64,000 nucleotides of DNA. It comes from Salinithrix halophila (lineage in GTDB: Bacteria > Bacillota > Bacilli > Thermoactinomycetales > DSM-45169). Position numbers and translations under genes: made by a program. Shown here one piece after another: positions 26,538 to 35,334 of this stretch. Under the pieces are notes generated by a model. That model was not told the origin of the DNA and did no database searches. It worked only from the letters and a program-made list of their open reading frames with translations. The stretch spans positions 118,130 through 182,129 of the forward strand of contig NZ_JBHSAP010000004.1 in assembly GCF_042650125.1 (NCBI RefSeq). The letters run 5' to 3'. Each line of letters starts with the position of its first letter. Position 1 is the first letter of the stretch.

Positions 26538-26544
26538 CCGTAGG

Positions 26545-27588
26545 TCATTTTTTCTTCTTATCCCCAGGGATGTTCAGTTTCTTGATCTTCACTTCATTTT
26601 TGATGAAGTTCTGGTACTTTTCCTGGACCTTTTGTCCCTTGATCTGGTCCTTCACCTTCTTATAAGGCTGTTTACCCCTGTCGGTTACCTTCATCACGTG
26701 GTAACCATATTCCGTTTTCACCGGATCGCTTATTTTGTTTAGCGGGAGCTCTTTGGCTGCCTTGGCAAATTGAGGAACCCAGTTTTGAGGGCTGTCTTGA
26801 ATCTCTCCCCCTTTATTCTTGGATCCGGGATCATCGGAGTACTTCTTGGAGAGATCCTTAAATTTGCCGCCTTCATCCAGCTTTTTCTTTACTTCTTCAG
26901 CCCGTTTTTTAGCTTCTTTATCGGAACGCTTATTCTTCTTATCAGGCTTGCCATCCTTACCCTGGGGTTCGAATGCAATCAGGATGTGATTGAGTTTGAT
27001 GCTATAATAAGCATCGGACTTCTCATATTCCTTCTTCAGATCCGATTCTTTGACTTTATCTTCAAAGTAATTGCTGACTTTGTTATTGTTCTCTAAGAAT
27101 TCCTTTAACTGGGTTTTGGTAATGCCGTTTTCCTTCAGGACGGAATCCATGTCTTGCTTTTTCTTATCTTTCCCCTGAGCCGGCATTTGCTCCAGTTGCT
27201 TTTCAAAGTCCTTCAGCGCTTTGTTCGCTTCCTTGGTATATTTCTCGTTGTCTTTTACCCTGCCAGCGATCATCTTCTCTGCCACATACTGCTTGACGAT
27301 CTCTTTCTTAGCTTCTGGGTTGTTCACCATGGCAGCCATCTGGGGCTGGAAAAAGCTGAAGATATTCAGGTACAGGTTGAGTTCCCCTTCAGTCACTTTG
27401 CCACCCTTGTACTCCGCTACCACTTTCTTGCTGTCAGTCGGAAGCGGCTTGGCTTGTCCTGCCGCCTCTTTCGCCTGTTTATCAGCATTATCCTTTTTAT
27501 CCCCGCCGGATCCGCACCCGGCCACTAACACGGAGACGGCCAGCAAAGCACTCAATGCCGTCAGGAGGCGCCTATTAATGGGTCGCAT
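26545..27588 (-). CDS. PrsA-like foldase lipoprotein, parvulin-type peptidyl-prolyl isomerase
   Basis: A 347-residue lipoprotein with signal and lipobox LVAGC. It has a SurA/trigger-like N-terminal region, a parvulin PpiC domain at roughly 190-290 (LNHILIAF, FKDLSKKYSDDPGSKNKGGE, YGYHVMKV) and a lysine-rich tail. It helps secreted proteins fold outside the membrane. I chose the ATG at 27588, which follows aaaggagctatttaaa; a longer frame lies inside mfd. It starts one base after the mfd stop, so the two are co-transcribed, unlike in B. subtilis where prsA is unlinked. Confidence 0.93.
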   Translation of the reverse strand: MRPINRRLLTALSALLAVSVLVAGCGSGGDKKDNADKQAKEAAGQAKPLPTDSKKVVAEYKGGKVTEGELNLYLNIFSFFQPQMAAMVNNPEAKKEIVKQYVAEKMIAGRVKDNEKYTKEANKALKDFEKQLEQMPAQGKDKKKQDMDSVLKENGITKTQLKEFLENNNKVSNYFEDKVKESDLKKEYEKSDAYYSIKLNHILIAFEPQGKDGKPDKKNKRSDKEAKKRAEEVKKKLDEGGKFKDLSKKYSDDPGSKNKGGEIQDSPQNWVPQFAKAAKELPLNKISDPVKTEYGYHVMKVTDRGKQPYKKVKDQIKGQKVQEKYQNFIKNEVKIKKLNIPGDKKKK

Positions 27589-27589
27589 T

Positions 27590-30500
27590 TTAAATAGCTC
27601 CTTTCGTTTTGGGAACCGCTTCATATTGTATCAGAAAATGTTCCACCATTTCTAGTCCTGCTCCTTCGGGTAGACCTTTCAATCGGAAGACGACCCCGAT
27701 ACGCTCTCCCGAGGAAAGGCGTACCCGGCCCGGGAACTCCTGGGCAACGCGGAAGAGACGCTGTCCGTCGACAACGGCGTTTTGATCTGGATGCAATTTT
27801 ACATAAATTTCCATTCCCTGTTGTTTGATCTCTTCAATATGATAGCGGATGGCGTATACCCGGAGGCGGGCGACACAGAGCAAATTCCGGACTGACCGGG
27901 GAAGATCCCCGAATCGATCTTCAATTTCTTCCTCCAGGTCCCGTGCCTCTTCCAAGGTTCGAACCGCTCGGATCTTTTTATAGATCTCGATCTTCTGTTT
28001 CTCATCCCCGATATATTCCGAGGGCAGGTAAGCATCGGTATCCAGTTCAATCTCCGGTTCCGCTTGTTCCTCTTCTACCTTATTCCCTTGCTGCTCCGCA
28101 ATCGATTCTTTCAGCATCTGCGTGTAAAGCTCGAAACCGACACTGGCGATGTGGCCGTGCTGCTCCGCACCGAGGAGATTACCCGCACCGCGGATCGCAA
28201 GGTCCCTCATAGCAATTTTGAAACCGGAACCGAGTTCAGTGAACTCCTTAATCGCTTGCAACCGCTTCTCTGCTGTCTCGGAGAGAACTTTATCCCGCTG
28301 GTAGGTGAAGTAGGCATAGGCAATCCGATTGGAACGGCCAACACGTCCCCGAAGCTGGTACAGTTGGGAAAGACCCATCTTGTCAGCATCGTAGATGATC
28401 AGGGTATTGACATTGGGGATGTCAACGCCCGTCTCGATGATCGTGGTACTTACAAGGACGTCATACTCTCCATCCAAAAAGTCGAGCATCACCCGTTCCA
28501 ATTCCGTTTCTGCCATTTGCCCGTGGGCAACGGCAATCCGTGCGTCTGGGACGAGCATACGGATGGAATCTGCCATCTGGTCGATATTGTGTACCTGGTT
28601 GTAAAGGAAATAGATCTGTCCACCACGCGCCAATTCCCGTTCGATAGCCTCCCGCACTAGGGCAGCGGAATATTCGAGAACATACGTCTGAACAGGGAAA
28701 CGGTTTTCCGGCGGGGTTTCAATGACCGAAAGGTCCCGCACCCCCATCATGGACATATGAAGGGTCCGCGGGATCGGTGTCGCCGTCAGGGTGAGGACAT
28801 CGATATTATTTTTCAATTGTTTGACCCGCTCTTTGTGCTTCACACCGAAGCGCTGCTCCTCATCGACAATCAGAAGGCCCAGATCCTTGTACAAGACATC
28901 CTTTGACAGGAGACGGTGCGTGCCAATGATAATATCAACGGTCCCATCCTTTAGACCCTTGATCGCTTCACGCTGTTCTTTACGAGTGCGAAAACGGGAC
29001 AGTACCCGGATTTCTACCGGGAAGTCGGCAAAACGCTCCCGAAATGTCTCGTAGTGCTGCTGGGCCAGAATCGTCGTCGGCACGAGAACAGCCACCTGCT
29101 TTCCGTCCATCGTCGCCTTGAAAGCGGCCCGGATGGCCACTTCCGTTTTCCCATAACCTACATCCCCGCACAGGAGCCGGTCCATCGGGCGCGCTTCTTC
29201 CATATCCTTCTTAATTTCTTCGATGGAGCGAAGCTGATCTCCTGTTTCTTCATACGGGAAGAGAGCGTCAAATTCTCTTTGAAAGGCGTTGTCCCGGGAA
29301 AATCCGTACCCTTTTGCCTCCTGCCGCTGGGCGTAAAGTTGGATCAGGTCGGACGCGATGTCCTGCACCGAGGATCGCACCTTGTTTTTTACCTTGCTCC
29401 ATTCGCTCCCGCCCAGGTTGTATACCTTGGGGGACTTTTCTTCGCTCCCAAGATATTTTTGCACCTGGTCAATTTGGTCGATCGGCACATACAACTTGTC
29501 GTTGCCGGCATATTGGACCAGCATGTAATCTTTGTGCATCCCCCCGACCTTGAGGGTCTCAATCCCGGCGTAACGACCGATCCCGTGATTGACATGGACG
29601 ACATAATCGCCCACTTTCAGTTCCTGATAGTCCTTAATTTTCTCCGCATGGTCCATCTTACCGGGGCGACGGGTCCTCCGCTGTTTCTGTGTAAAGACCT
29701 CCGCTTCGGTTATCAGGGCTAGCTTGGAAGCACCCAGTTCAAAACCGCCTGCCAGTGCTCCCACATGGATGACCGGTCGCCCTGGAGAGAGGGAGCCGGG
29801 ATCCCCTGGTGAAACCTCCATCCCGTAGTCGGACAGCACCCGTTCCAATCTCTCAGCCCGTTCCTTGGTGGATGCGGTAAATAGGACCCGATATTGGGAT
29901 TTCACCCAACGGTCCCACTCCGTTTTCAGCACATGCATCTGCCCATGGAACTGCTGCATCCCGCGGCAGATGAACTGGACAATGTTTTGGGGCTGGGTTC
30001 CGCTTGCTTGCCGCATAAACAGGGACAAGTAAATGCGGGGGTTATCATATTCCCCTACGAACTCTTCATAGGTTCGGGAAAGCTTCAACTGCGGAAGGTA
30101 TTCGCCTTGCTGCAGAAGCGCTGTCTGAAATTCCCCTTCTTCTCGTTCCATCTGCTTGGCAGACTCCTGAATCCGGGCAGGCTCGTCCAGCACCCAGCAC
30201 GTATCCTTTGGCATGTAGTCGGCCAGACTCTCATAGTCCGGATAAATCCGGCTCATATATTTATAGATCCCCGTAAAAACCTGGCCGGACTTCAGTTGTT
30301 CCACTTCCCAGGTAATCTTCTCCATCAGCTTCTTCTTCGTTTCCGGATCTTTCACCTTTGTCAGACGTTCAGCAAGGAGGGTCTCCACTTCATCTCCCGC
30401 CCGGTATAGCTCAGCAGGAGTGGCAAAGATTTCCCTCGCCGGTGGAATCTCTACCTCATCCAGCTTGGCTTGGGAACGCTGATCCGCAACGGAAAAAGGG

Positions 30501-31120
30501 CGGATCGAATCGACTTCGTCATCGAACCATTCAATCCGGACTGGATCCGTGTGAGTCACCGGGAAGAGGTCGAGGATTCCGCCGCGAAGGCTGAATTCCC
30601 CGGGTTTCTCCACCATATCCACACGCTCATAACCTACTTCGACTAAATGAGTAACCAAAGGGTCAATCGGCTGTTCATGACCGACCATTAGCTTTCGGTG
30701 ACTATTCGCGATCATTCGCTTTGGTGGCAGAAGCTTTCGCAGACCGGCGTAAGGTACGACAAAAACCCCCGCAAACCCCTTAGCGAGGCGGGAGAGTACA
30801 TGGATTCGTTCCCCTAGCGTTTCGGATCCGTCGAGGGCGATCTCAGTGGCTACCAATTCATTGGCCGGATAGAGCAACACTTGATCCCGAGGCAGCAGCT
30901 CGTATAGATCTTCAACCGCTTTCTGGGCTTGGTTCAAGTTGTGGGTCACCAGCAAGATCGGCCGCCGTAACTCTTTGTGCAAAGCAGCCAGGTAAAGCAT
31001 CCGTGCCGTTCCCGTCAGCCCGACAACCAACTGCTCTTTTAACCCCCGGTCGAGCGCTTCCGCGGTAGACTGGAAATCCTTATCACGGCGGAACAGCTGG
31101 ATTAACGGTTCCAAATCCAA
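27590..31120 (-). CDS. mfd: Transcription-repair coupling factor Mfd
   Basis: A 1176-residue SF2 translocase. The UvrB-homology region occupies about 1-350, the RNA polymerase interaction domain begins near LKVGDYVVHVNHGIGRYAGIE (about 495), and the helicase part has Walker A GDVGYGKTE and motif II DEEQRFGVKHKE. A TRCF C-terminal domain follows (about 1010-1160). It removes stalled RNA polymerase and recruits UvrA. Full length for the family (1177 in B. subtilis). It lies between fin and the foldase gene. Confidence 0.98.
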   Translation of the reverse strand: MDLEPLIQLFRRDKDFQSTAEALDRGLKEQLVVGLTGTARMLYLAALHKELRRPILLVTHNLNQAQKAVEDLYELLPRDQVLLYPANELVATEIALDGSETLGERIHVLSRLAKGFAGVFVVPYAGLRKLLPPKRMIANSHRKLMVGHEQPIDPLVTHLVEVGYERVDMVEKPGEFSLRGGILDLFPVTHTDPVRIEWFDDEVDSIRPFSVADQRSQAKLDEVEIPPAREIFATPAELYRAGDEVETLLAERLTKVKDPETKKKLMEKITWEVEQLKSGQVFTGIYKYMSRIYPDYESLADYMPKDTCWVLDEPARIQESAKQMEREEGEFQTALLQQGEYLPQLKLSRTYEEFVGEYDNPRIYLSLFMRQASGTQPQNIVQFICRGMQQFHGQMHVLKTEWDRWVKSQYRVLFTASTKERAERLERVLSDYGMEVSPGDPGSLSPGRPVIHVGALAGGFELGASKLALITEAEVFTQKQRRTRRPGKMDHAEKIKDYQELKVGDYVVHVNHGIGRYAGIETLKVGGMHKDYMLVQYAGNDKLYVPIDQIDQVQKYLGSEEKSPKVYNLGGSEWSKVKNKVRSSVQDIASDLIQLYAQRQEAKGYGFSRDNAFQREFDALFPYEETGDQLRSIEEIKKDMEEARPMDRLLCGDVGYGKTEVAIRAAFKATMDGKQVAVLVPTTILAQQHYETFRERFADFPVEIRVLSRFRTRKEQREAIKGLKDGTVDIIIGTHRLLSKDVLYKDLGLLIVDEEQRFGVKHKERVKQLKNNIDVLTLTATPIPRTLHMSMMGVRDLSVIETPPENRFPVQTYVLEYSAALVREAIERELARGGQIYFLYNQVHNIDQMADSIRMLVPDARIAVAHGQMAETELERVMLDFLDGEYDVLVSTTIIETGVDIPNVNTLIIYDADKMGLSQLYQLRGRVGRSNRIAYAYFTYQRDKVLSETAEKRLQAIKEFTELGSGFKIAMRDLAIRGAGNLLGAEQHGHIASVGFELYTQMLKESIAEQQGNKVEEEQAEPEIELDTDAYLPSEYIGDEKQKIEIYKKIRAVRTLEEARDLEEEIEDRFGDLPRSVRNLLCVARLRVYAIRYHIEEIKQQGMEIYVKLHPDQNAVVDGQRLFRVAQEFPGRVRLSSGERIGVVFRLKGLPEGAGLEMVEHFLIQYEAVPKTKGAI

Positions 31121-31161
31121 CCATCCTCCCTTCCACGGGTATATTGAGTCAAACGATATTC

Positions 31162-31200
31162 AACACAAAAGAAGCCTTAGCTGGGGACAGCCAAGGCTGT
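31162..31200 (-). terminator. Intrinsic terminator of fin
   Basis: On the minus strand, agccttggctg pairs with cagctaaggct around tcc, followed by TCTTTTGTG. It lies about 100 bp after the fin stop and before mfd. Confidence 0.6.
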
Positions 31201-31303
31201 ATCTGCTCGATGATCCCCGGCGAAGCTTTCTGCTTTTCCATCTCACGGGCATCACAGTCCTCCCGAATTCCGGTCACATACCAGCCGGAACGAGTTCCCT
31301 CAC

Positions 31304-31534
31304 TCACTGCAGAGGGTGGGAAAGCAGGGACAGTTCCGGGTTTTGATCCAACATCTCCTGACACGTTTCACAGACAACCCGAACGGATGCATGACCTTCT
31401 GCATCATACGTTATTATATCCCGGCGTTCTTCGGGGGTCAACCAATGGAACCCCAGTTGCATTTCCGTTACACGGTCATCGTCGATCCGACCGATCCGGG
31501 TATTGCAATATCGGCATGTATAGGTTATAGCCAT
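31304..31534 (-). CDS. fin: Anti-sigma-F factor Fin (YabK)
   Basis: A 76-residue zinc-ribbon protein, the same length as B. subtilis Fin. Two CxxC pairs are present: CRYC near residue 7 and CETC near 55, with LGFHWLTPEERRDIITY between. Fin displaces sigma-F from core RNA polymerase to allow the switch to sigma-G in the forespore. I chose the ATG at 31534 because aggtgg lies about six bases upstream; an in-frame ATG 60 bp earlier lacks a site and adds unrelated residues. Confidence 0.92.
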   Translation of the reverse strand: MAITYTCRYCNTRIGRIDDDRVTEMQLGFHWLTPEERRDIITYDAEGHASVRVVCETCQEMLDQNPELSLLSHPLQ

Positions 31535-31744
31535 GTTATGCCACCTGCCCCGATGATATTCTGTTTCAGTATCTCCGGGAAGGGGAAGGCTCATTCAATG
31601 GATTTAACAAATCGGTCAATCTCTACCGATTTGCCCGCCCTGTTATGATAGAAATAGCGAAAAATCGGGATGACCGGGTTGCGATGAGGAACACTTCAAG
31701 TACAGTACCTTGCTCGGTCTTATACAAAGAGGAGGAGCACCCCC

Positions 31745-32719
31745 ATGAAGATTGGATACCGAACGCTGAAAACCTCGGTCGGGGCAGCTTTGGCGATCGG
31801 AACCGCCCAGGTTCTTGGTCTGCATTTTTATGCCTCGGCGGGGATCTTAACCATCCTATGCATCAAGAGAACCAAAAAACGCTCGCTGGCAAGTGCCTGG
31901 GAGCGTTTTTTAGCCTGTTTGATCGGACTCGTGTTCGGTGTGATCCTATTCGAAGCTCTCGGATATCACCCGTGGACGGTGGGACTCGTCATTCTTCTCC
32001 TAATCCCCGCCCTCGTCTCCCTCAAAGCACAAGAAGGAATCGTTACTTCCTCAGTCATCTTCCTCCATCTATACACGCTCCAAGGGATCAGCGTGGCGAT
32101 CATCGTCAATGAATTAGCGATCATCGCTATCGGAATCGGCTACGCCCTCCTGATGAACCTGTACATGCCCAATCAGGAAAAGGATTTAGCTCGGTATCAG
32201 GAAAACATTGAAGCCAACTTAAAAGCGATCTTTCATGAGCTCGCTCGTTTTCTGCGGGAGGGCCGCCTGGAATGGGACGGCAAGGAAATCGCAGAGACCT
32301 CCCGATTGCTGGAGGAAGCCCGCCGGTTATCCCTGACCCATGTAGAAAACCGGATGCTCTTTGATGAAGACTTCTATTTCCGCTATTTCCAGATGCGAAA
32401 AAAACAGTTCACCAATATCGAAAGGGTGATGGGGATCCTCTCCCGCCTGGACCGTACCGGCATTCAGGGGGACACCATCGCTGATTTCCTAGACGGATTA
32501 GCCGAAGCCGTTCATCCCGGTAACACCGCCCGTCTCTTTCTCGACGAACTGAACGAAATGCGGCAGAAATTCAAAGAATCCCCCCTGCCGAAGAGCCGGC
32601 AGGAATTTGAAACCCGGGCAGCCCTATTGCAATTCGTTCAAGAGCTTGAAGAGTACCTGCTCGTCAAAAAAGAGTTCGCCCCCCGCATGAAGGACCCGAC
32701 TCCCCCACATCGCAAATAA
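31745..32719 (+). CDS. ArAE-type membrane protein (aromatic acid exporter family, DUF939)
   Basis: 324 residues. Four to six hydrophobic helices in the first 135 residues (TLKTSVGAALAIGTAQVLG onward) are followed by a long charged, helical cytoplasmic domain (about 140-315) with E/R-rich repeats. This is the YqjA/ArAE_1 architecture. Substrates are unknown; the name reflects distant similarity to aromatic acid exporters. The start follows aaagaggagcacccc. It and fabH are inserted between fin and pth, and it is convergent with fabH with only 3 bp between the stop codons. Confidence 0.8.
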   Translation: MKIGYRTLKTSVGAALAIGTAQVLGLHFYASAGILTILCIKRTKKRSLASAWERFLACLIGLVFGVILFEALGYHPWTVGLVILLLIPALVSLKAQEGIVTSSVIFLHLYTLQGISVAIIVNELAIIAIGIGYALLMNLYMPNQEKDLARYQENIEANLKAIFHELARFLREGRLEWDGKEIAETSRLLEEARRLSLTHVENRMLFDEDFYFRYFQMRKKQFTNIERVMGILSRLDRTGIQGDTIADFLDGLAEAVHPGNTARLFLDELNEMRQKFKESPLPKSRQEFETRAALLQFVQELEEYLLVKKEFAPRMKDPTPPHRK

Positions 32720-32722
32720 CGC

Positions 32723-33718
32723 TTAAAATCCCCAGCGAAGCAACGTATGGGCGTGGGTGAAGCCCGAACCAAAACCGGATAACAGAACCATATCCCCTTC
32801 CCGGATTTTTCCGGTATCGATTCCCTGGCAAAGGGCGAGGGGGATGCTTGCTGCGGAAGTATTTCCATATCGTTCACCACTGAACCATATCCGTTCCGTT
32901 GGCAGTCCGATTTTCTCGCAAACAGAGTCGATAATGCGGAGATTTGCGCTATGGGGGACAAACCAGTCGATCTCCTCCACCGACCGGCCAGCCTCACTGA
33001 GAAAGCGGGGAATCTCTTCAGAAAGGGTCCGAACGGCAAGTCGGAAGACCGCCCGTCCATCTTGGACAATCTTTCCATTATCCTTTAGTTTTACTCCATT
33101 CAGGTGATCCGACAAACCCGTCCGATAGACATGAATACCGGCACTACCATCGGTTCCGGATGTACTGTGAATAAACCCGGGAGTCCTTTCCTCTCGTTCC
33201 ACCAATGCCGCCCCCGCCCCATCTCCAAAGAGAATGCAGGTGGTCCGGTCCGTGTAATCCGTCACCTTGGACAACGTTTCCCCACCGACCACCAACACTT
33301 TCCGGCATTGCCCTGCGGTCACTAAAGCATCTGCAAGGTTGAGTGCATAAACAAACCCTGCACAAGCCGCACTCACATCCAATGCTCCACACCGATCGAT
33401 GGAAAACCGATCTTGTAGCATACAAGCAACGCTTGGAAAAGGGAAATCAGGCGTACTTGTTGCGACCAGAATCATGTCGATGTCCTGAAGTTCCAAGCCG
33501 GGATGTCGCTTCACCATATCTTCTACTGCTTCTATACAGAGATCACTGGTATGCTGCTCCGTTTTCGCCATTCTCCGCTCATGAATGCCGGTACGCTTCA
33601 CAATCCATTCTTCCTGGGTGTCAACCATTTGCTCCAGATCATGGTTGTCCAATACGCGTTCCGGGACATAAGAGCCGATCGCTGTCACTTGTGAACGGGA
33701 GATTGGATGTAGAGCCAT
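32723..33718 (-). CDS. fabH: Beta-ketoacyl-ACP synthase III
   Basis: A 331-residue thiolase-fold enzyme that condenses acyl-CoA with malonyl-ACP to start fatty acid synthesis. The catalytic triad is visible: Cys in ALDVSAACAGFVYAL (about 119), His in WFVPHSANLRI (about 254) and Asn in YGNTSAAS (about 284). The start follows taggaggg. The gene stands alone rather than in a fabH-fabF pair, and a FapR-type operator sits about 30 bp upstream, tying it to malonyl-CoA-controlled lipid synthesis. There is no separate terminator before the convergent neighbour. Confidence 0.96.
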   Translation of the reverse strand: MALHPISRSQVTAIGSYVPERVLDNHDLEQMVDTQEEWIVKRTGIHERRMAKTEQHTSDLCIEAVEDMVKRHPGLELQDIDMILVATSTPDFPFPSVACMLQDRFSIDRCGALDVSAACAGFVYALNLADALVTAGQCRKVLVVGGETLSKVTDYTDRTTCILFGDGAGAALVEREERTPGFIHSTSGTDGSAGIHVYRTGLSDHLNGVKLKDNGKIVQDGRAVFRLAVRTLSEEIPRFLSEAGRSVEEIDWFVPHSANLRIIDSVCEKIGLPTERIWFSGERYGNTSAASIPLALCQGIDTGKIREGDMVLLSGFGSGFTHAHTLLRWGF

Positions 33719-33748
33719 AACGAGCCCTCCTAAAACGAAAAGTTAGGA

Positions 33749-33778
33749 TTAGTACCTAGTTTTAGTACCTGATCTCAA
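33749..33778 (-). promoter_or_regulatory. FapR-type operator upstream of fabH
   Basis: Two copies of TTAGTACCT lie 13 bp apart (33749 and 33762). The second continues GATCTCAA, matching 14 of 17 bases of the FapR consensus TTAGTACCTGATACTAA. FapR represses fatty acid and phospholipid genes in Bacilli until malonyl-CoA rises. The tandem arrangement suggests one palindromic site plus an extra half-site. Confidence 0.65.
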
Positions 33779-33881
33779 TCATACATCCCAATCCCTCTAC
33801 AGTCAAAGCTTTTTCGTGTTTTTTAAAAGCCCGGCACTCCAAGGATAGAGTGACGGGTTTTTAAAACGGCTCAAAGGCCGG

Positions 33882-34445
33882 TTATTTTTGATTGTAACGG
33901 TTCATCACTTCGGAAAAGGACATGTCCAGCCATCCTTCGATAGCGGCGGCGGCGTTCTCCACTGCTTCAGCAATGGGCACTTCTTCTTCTTGACTAAACC
34001 GGGACAAAACGTAATCCGGAACCGGCATCGGCACAGAGGGGCGTCCGATGCCGATCTTGATCCGCTTGAACTCCTGGGTCCCCAGATGACCGATCAGCGA
34101 CTTCATCCCATTGTGGCCTCCGGAGCCTCCTTTGAGACGAAGGCGAATTCGGCCCACAGGCAAGTCCAGATCATCGTAAATGACCACCAGGTCTTTGATG
34201 CTGCATTTGAGCCAATCAAGAGCAGGGCGGACGGACTCTCCAGAGAGGTTCATATAGGTTTCCGGCTTCAAAAGCACCACCTTCTCCCCTCTTGCTCGAC
34301 CTTCTCCGACCATCGCCTTCCATTTATCCTTTTCACAGGGGATTCCCCATTGTTCACTTAGCCGGTCTACCACCCAAAAGCCGATGTTGTGCCGGGTCAG
34401 CGCATACTTCATCCCGGGATTCCCCAAACCGACAATGACCTTCAT
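33882..34445 (-). CDS. pth: Peptidyl-tRNA hydrolase
   Basis: A 187-residue enzyme (188 in B. subtilis, where it is also spoVC). Key residues are visible: MKVIVGLGNPGMKYALTRHNIGF with the catalytic His in RHNIGF, KPETYMNLSG, IYDDLDLPVGRIRL and GGHNGMKSLIGHLGT. It frees tRNAs from drop-off peptidyl-tRNA. I chose the ATG at 34445 after gggaggtatgaa. The longer frame to 34514 would start in a perfect palindrome between ctc and pth. It follows ctc in the conserved order. Confidence 0.97.
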   Translation of the reverse strand: MKVIVGLGNPGMKYALTRHNIGFWVVDRLSEQWGIPCEKDKWKAMVGEGRARGEKVVLLKPETYMNLSGESVRPALDWLKCSIKDLVVIYDDLDLPVGRIRLRLKGGSGGHNGMKSLIGHLGTQEFKRIKIGIGRPSVPMPVPDYVLSRFSQEEEVPIAEAVENAAAAIEGWLDMSFSEVMNRYNQK

Positions 34446-34492
34446 TTCATACCTCCCAACCCTTTTCTTTTGATTATGCTTCGAACGAAGGG

Positions 34493-34518
34493 AAGGGTGC
34501 AACTGGAGTTGCACCCTT
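34493..34518. repeat. Perfect palindrome between ctc and pth
   Basis: aagggtgcaact-gg-agttgcaccctt is a 12-bp perfect inverted repeat with almost no loop. Neither strand has a T run after it, so it is not a standard terminator. It may be an RNA processing or stabilising hairpin, or a protein site. Confidence 0.6.
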
Positions 34519-34578
34519 CCTAAAAAGAACCTAGCTTATCCAGGCCCTTATCGTCTTTTTACAGCGAGGGAGATCGTT

Positions 34579-35235
34579 TTACTCCTCGTCCTTCTTCTCC
34601 TCCGCATCCACCAATTCCGGTTCCTGCTGGGCCTTGTCCGCTTCAGCGGCGGTTTCATCCAGTTCCTCCGCTTCTCGCTCTTGTTCCATTTGTGGAGGGA
34701 GGACAGAAGCGATCACTTCTTCCGGTTCGGAAAGCAACTCAACCCCTTCAGGGAAATCCAAGTCGCTGATGTTTACGGAATCCCCCACGTTCAGACCGCT
34801 GATATCAACGGTCAGCTGATCCGGAATCTTCTTCGGAAGGCAACGGATCTCCACCGTTCGGGTTTGCTGCTGCAGAATACCGCCTTCTTTTACACCTGCA
34901 GGTTCACCCTGCAGTTCCACAGCAACCTCCGTATCGATGGGCTCGTTCATATTGATAACCTTGAAATCCACATGGAGAATTCGATCCTTGATCCGGTCCT
35001 GCTGCAGTTCGCAAATCATGACGTCATGGGATTTCCCCTCGAGATCGAGATTGACCACGGCGGAGGTTCCTCCCTGTTGCAGCAATCGGATGATTTCACT
35101 CATTTCCATATGAATCGCTAGGTTCTCCATTCCTTTACCATAGACGATCCCCGGAACGCGCCCTTCCCGGCGAAGATGGGTCAGGACAGAACGAGGACGG
35201 TTTTTACGACGTTTGACCGATAATTTATAAGCCAT
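34579..35235 (-). CDS. ctc: Ribosomal protein bL25, long form (general stress protein Ctc)
   Basis: 218 residues. The N-terminal 5S-rRNA-binding domain (1-90: LSVKRRKNRPRSVLTHLRREGRVPGIVYGKG) is followed by the TL5/Ctc C-terminal beta domain (about 95-185) and a strongly acidic tail (about 190-218). It binds 5S rRNA in the 50S subunit. The start follows aaggagg. It lies between prs and pth as in B. subtilis, where ctc is a sigma-B stress gene; a sigma-B-like promoter is visible upstream. Confidence 0.95.
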   Translation of the reverse strand: MAYKLSVKRRKNRPRSVLTHLRREGRVPGIVYGKGMENLAIHMEMSEIIRLLQQGGTSAVVNLDLEGKSHDVMICELQQDRIKDRILHVDFKVINMNEPIDTEVAVELQGEPAGVKEGGILQQQTRTVEIRCLPKKIPDQLTVDISGLNVGDSVNISDLDFPEGVELLSEPEEVIASVLPPQMEQEREAEELDETAAEADKAQQEPELVDAEEKKDEE

Positions 35236-35290
35236 CGGAACGATTTCCTCCTTGTGTGAAAAAGAAGTTCCCTCTCACATAGTAGGGATC

Positions 35291-35316
35291 TTTCCCCTTC
35301 CCACACAAAGTTAAAC
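35291..35316 (-). promoter_or_regulatory. Sigma-B-like promoter of ctc
   Basis: Minus strand GTTTAA (35311-35316) and GGGAAA (35291-35296) are separated by 14 bp, matching the sigma-B pattern GTTTAA-N12-15-GGGWAW. B. subtilis ctc is a model sigma-B gene. Whether this organism has sigma-B cannot be seen here. Confidence 0.5.
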
Positions 35317-35334
35317 CTCCTTGGACCGGTTCAA

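Noticed and set aside
31149..31364. A 71-codon minus-strand frame between fin and mfd
   Set aside because: It runs through the fin terminator and the end of fin in another frame, with no ribosome site.
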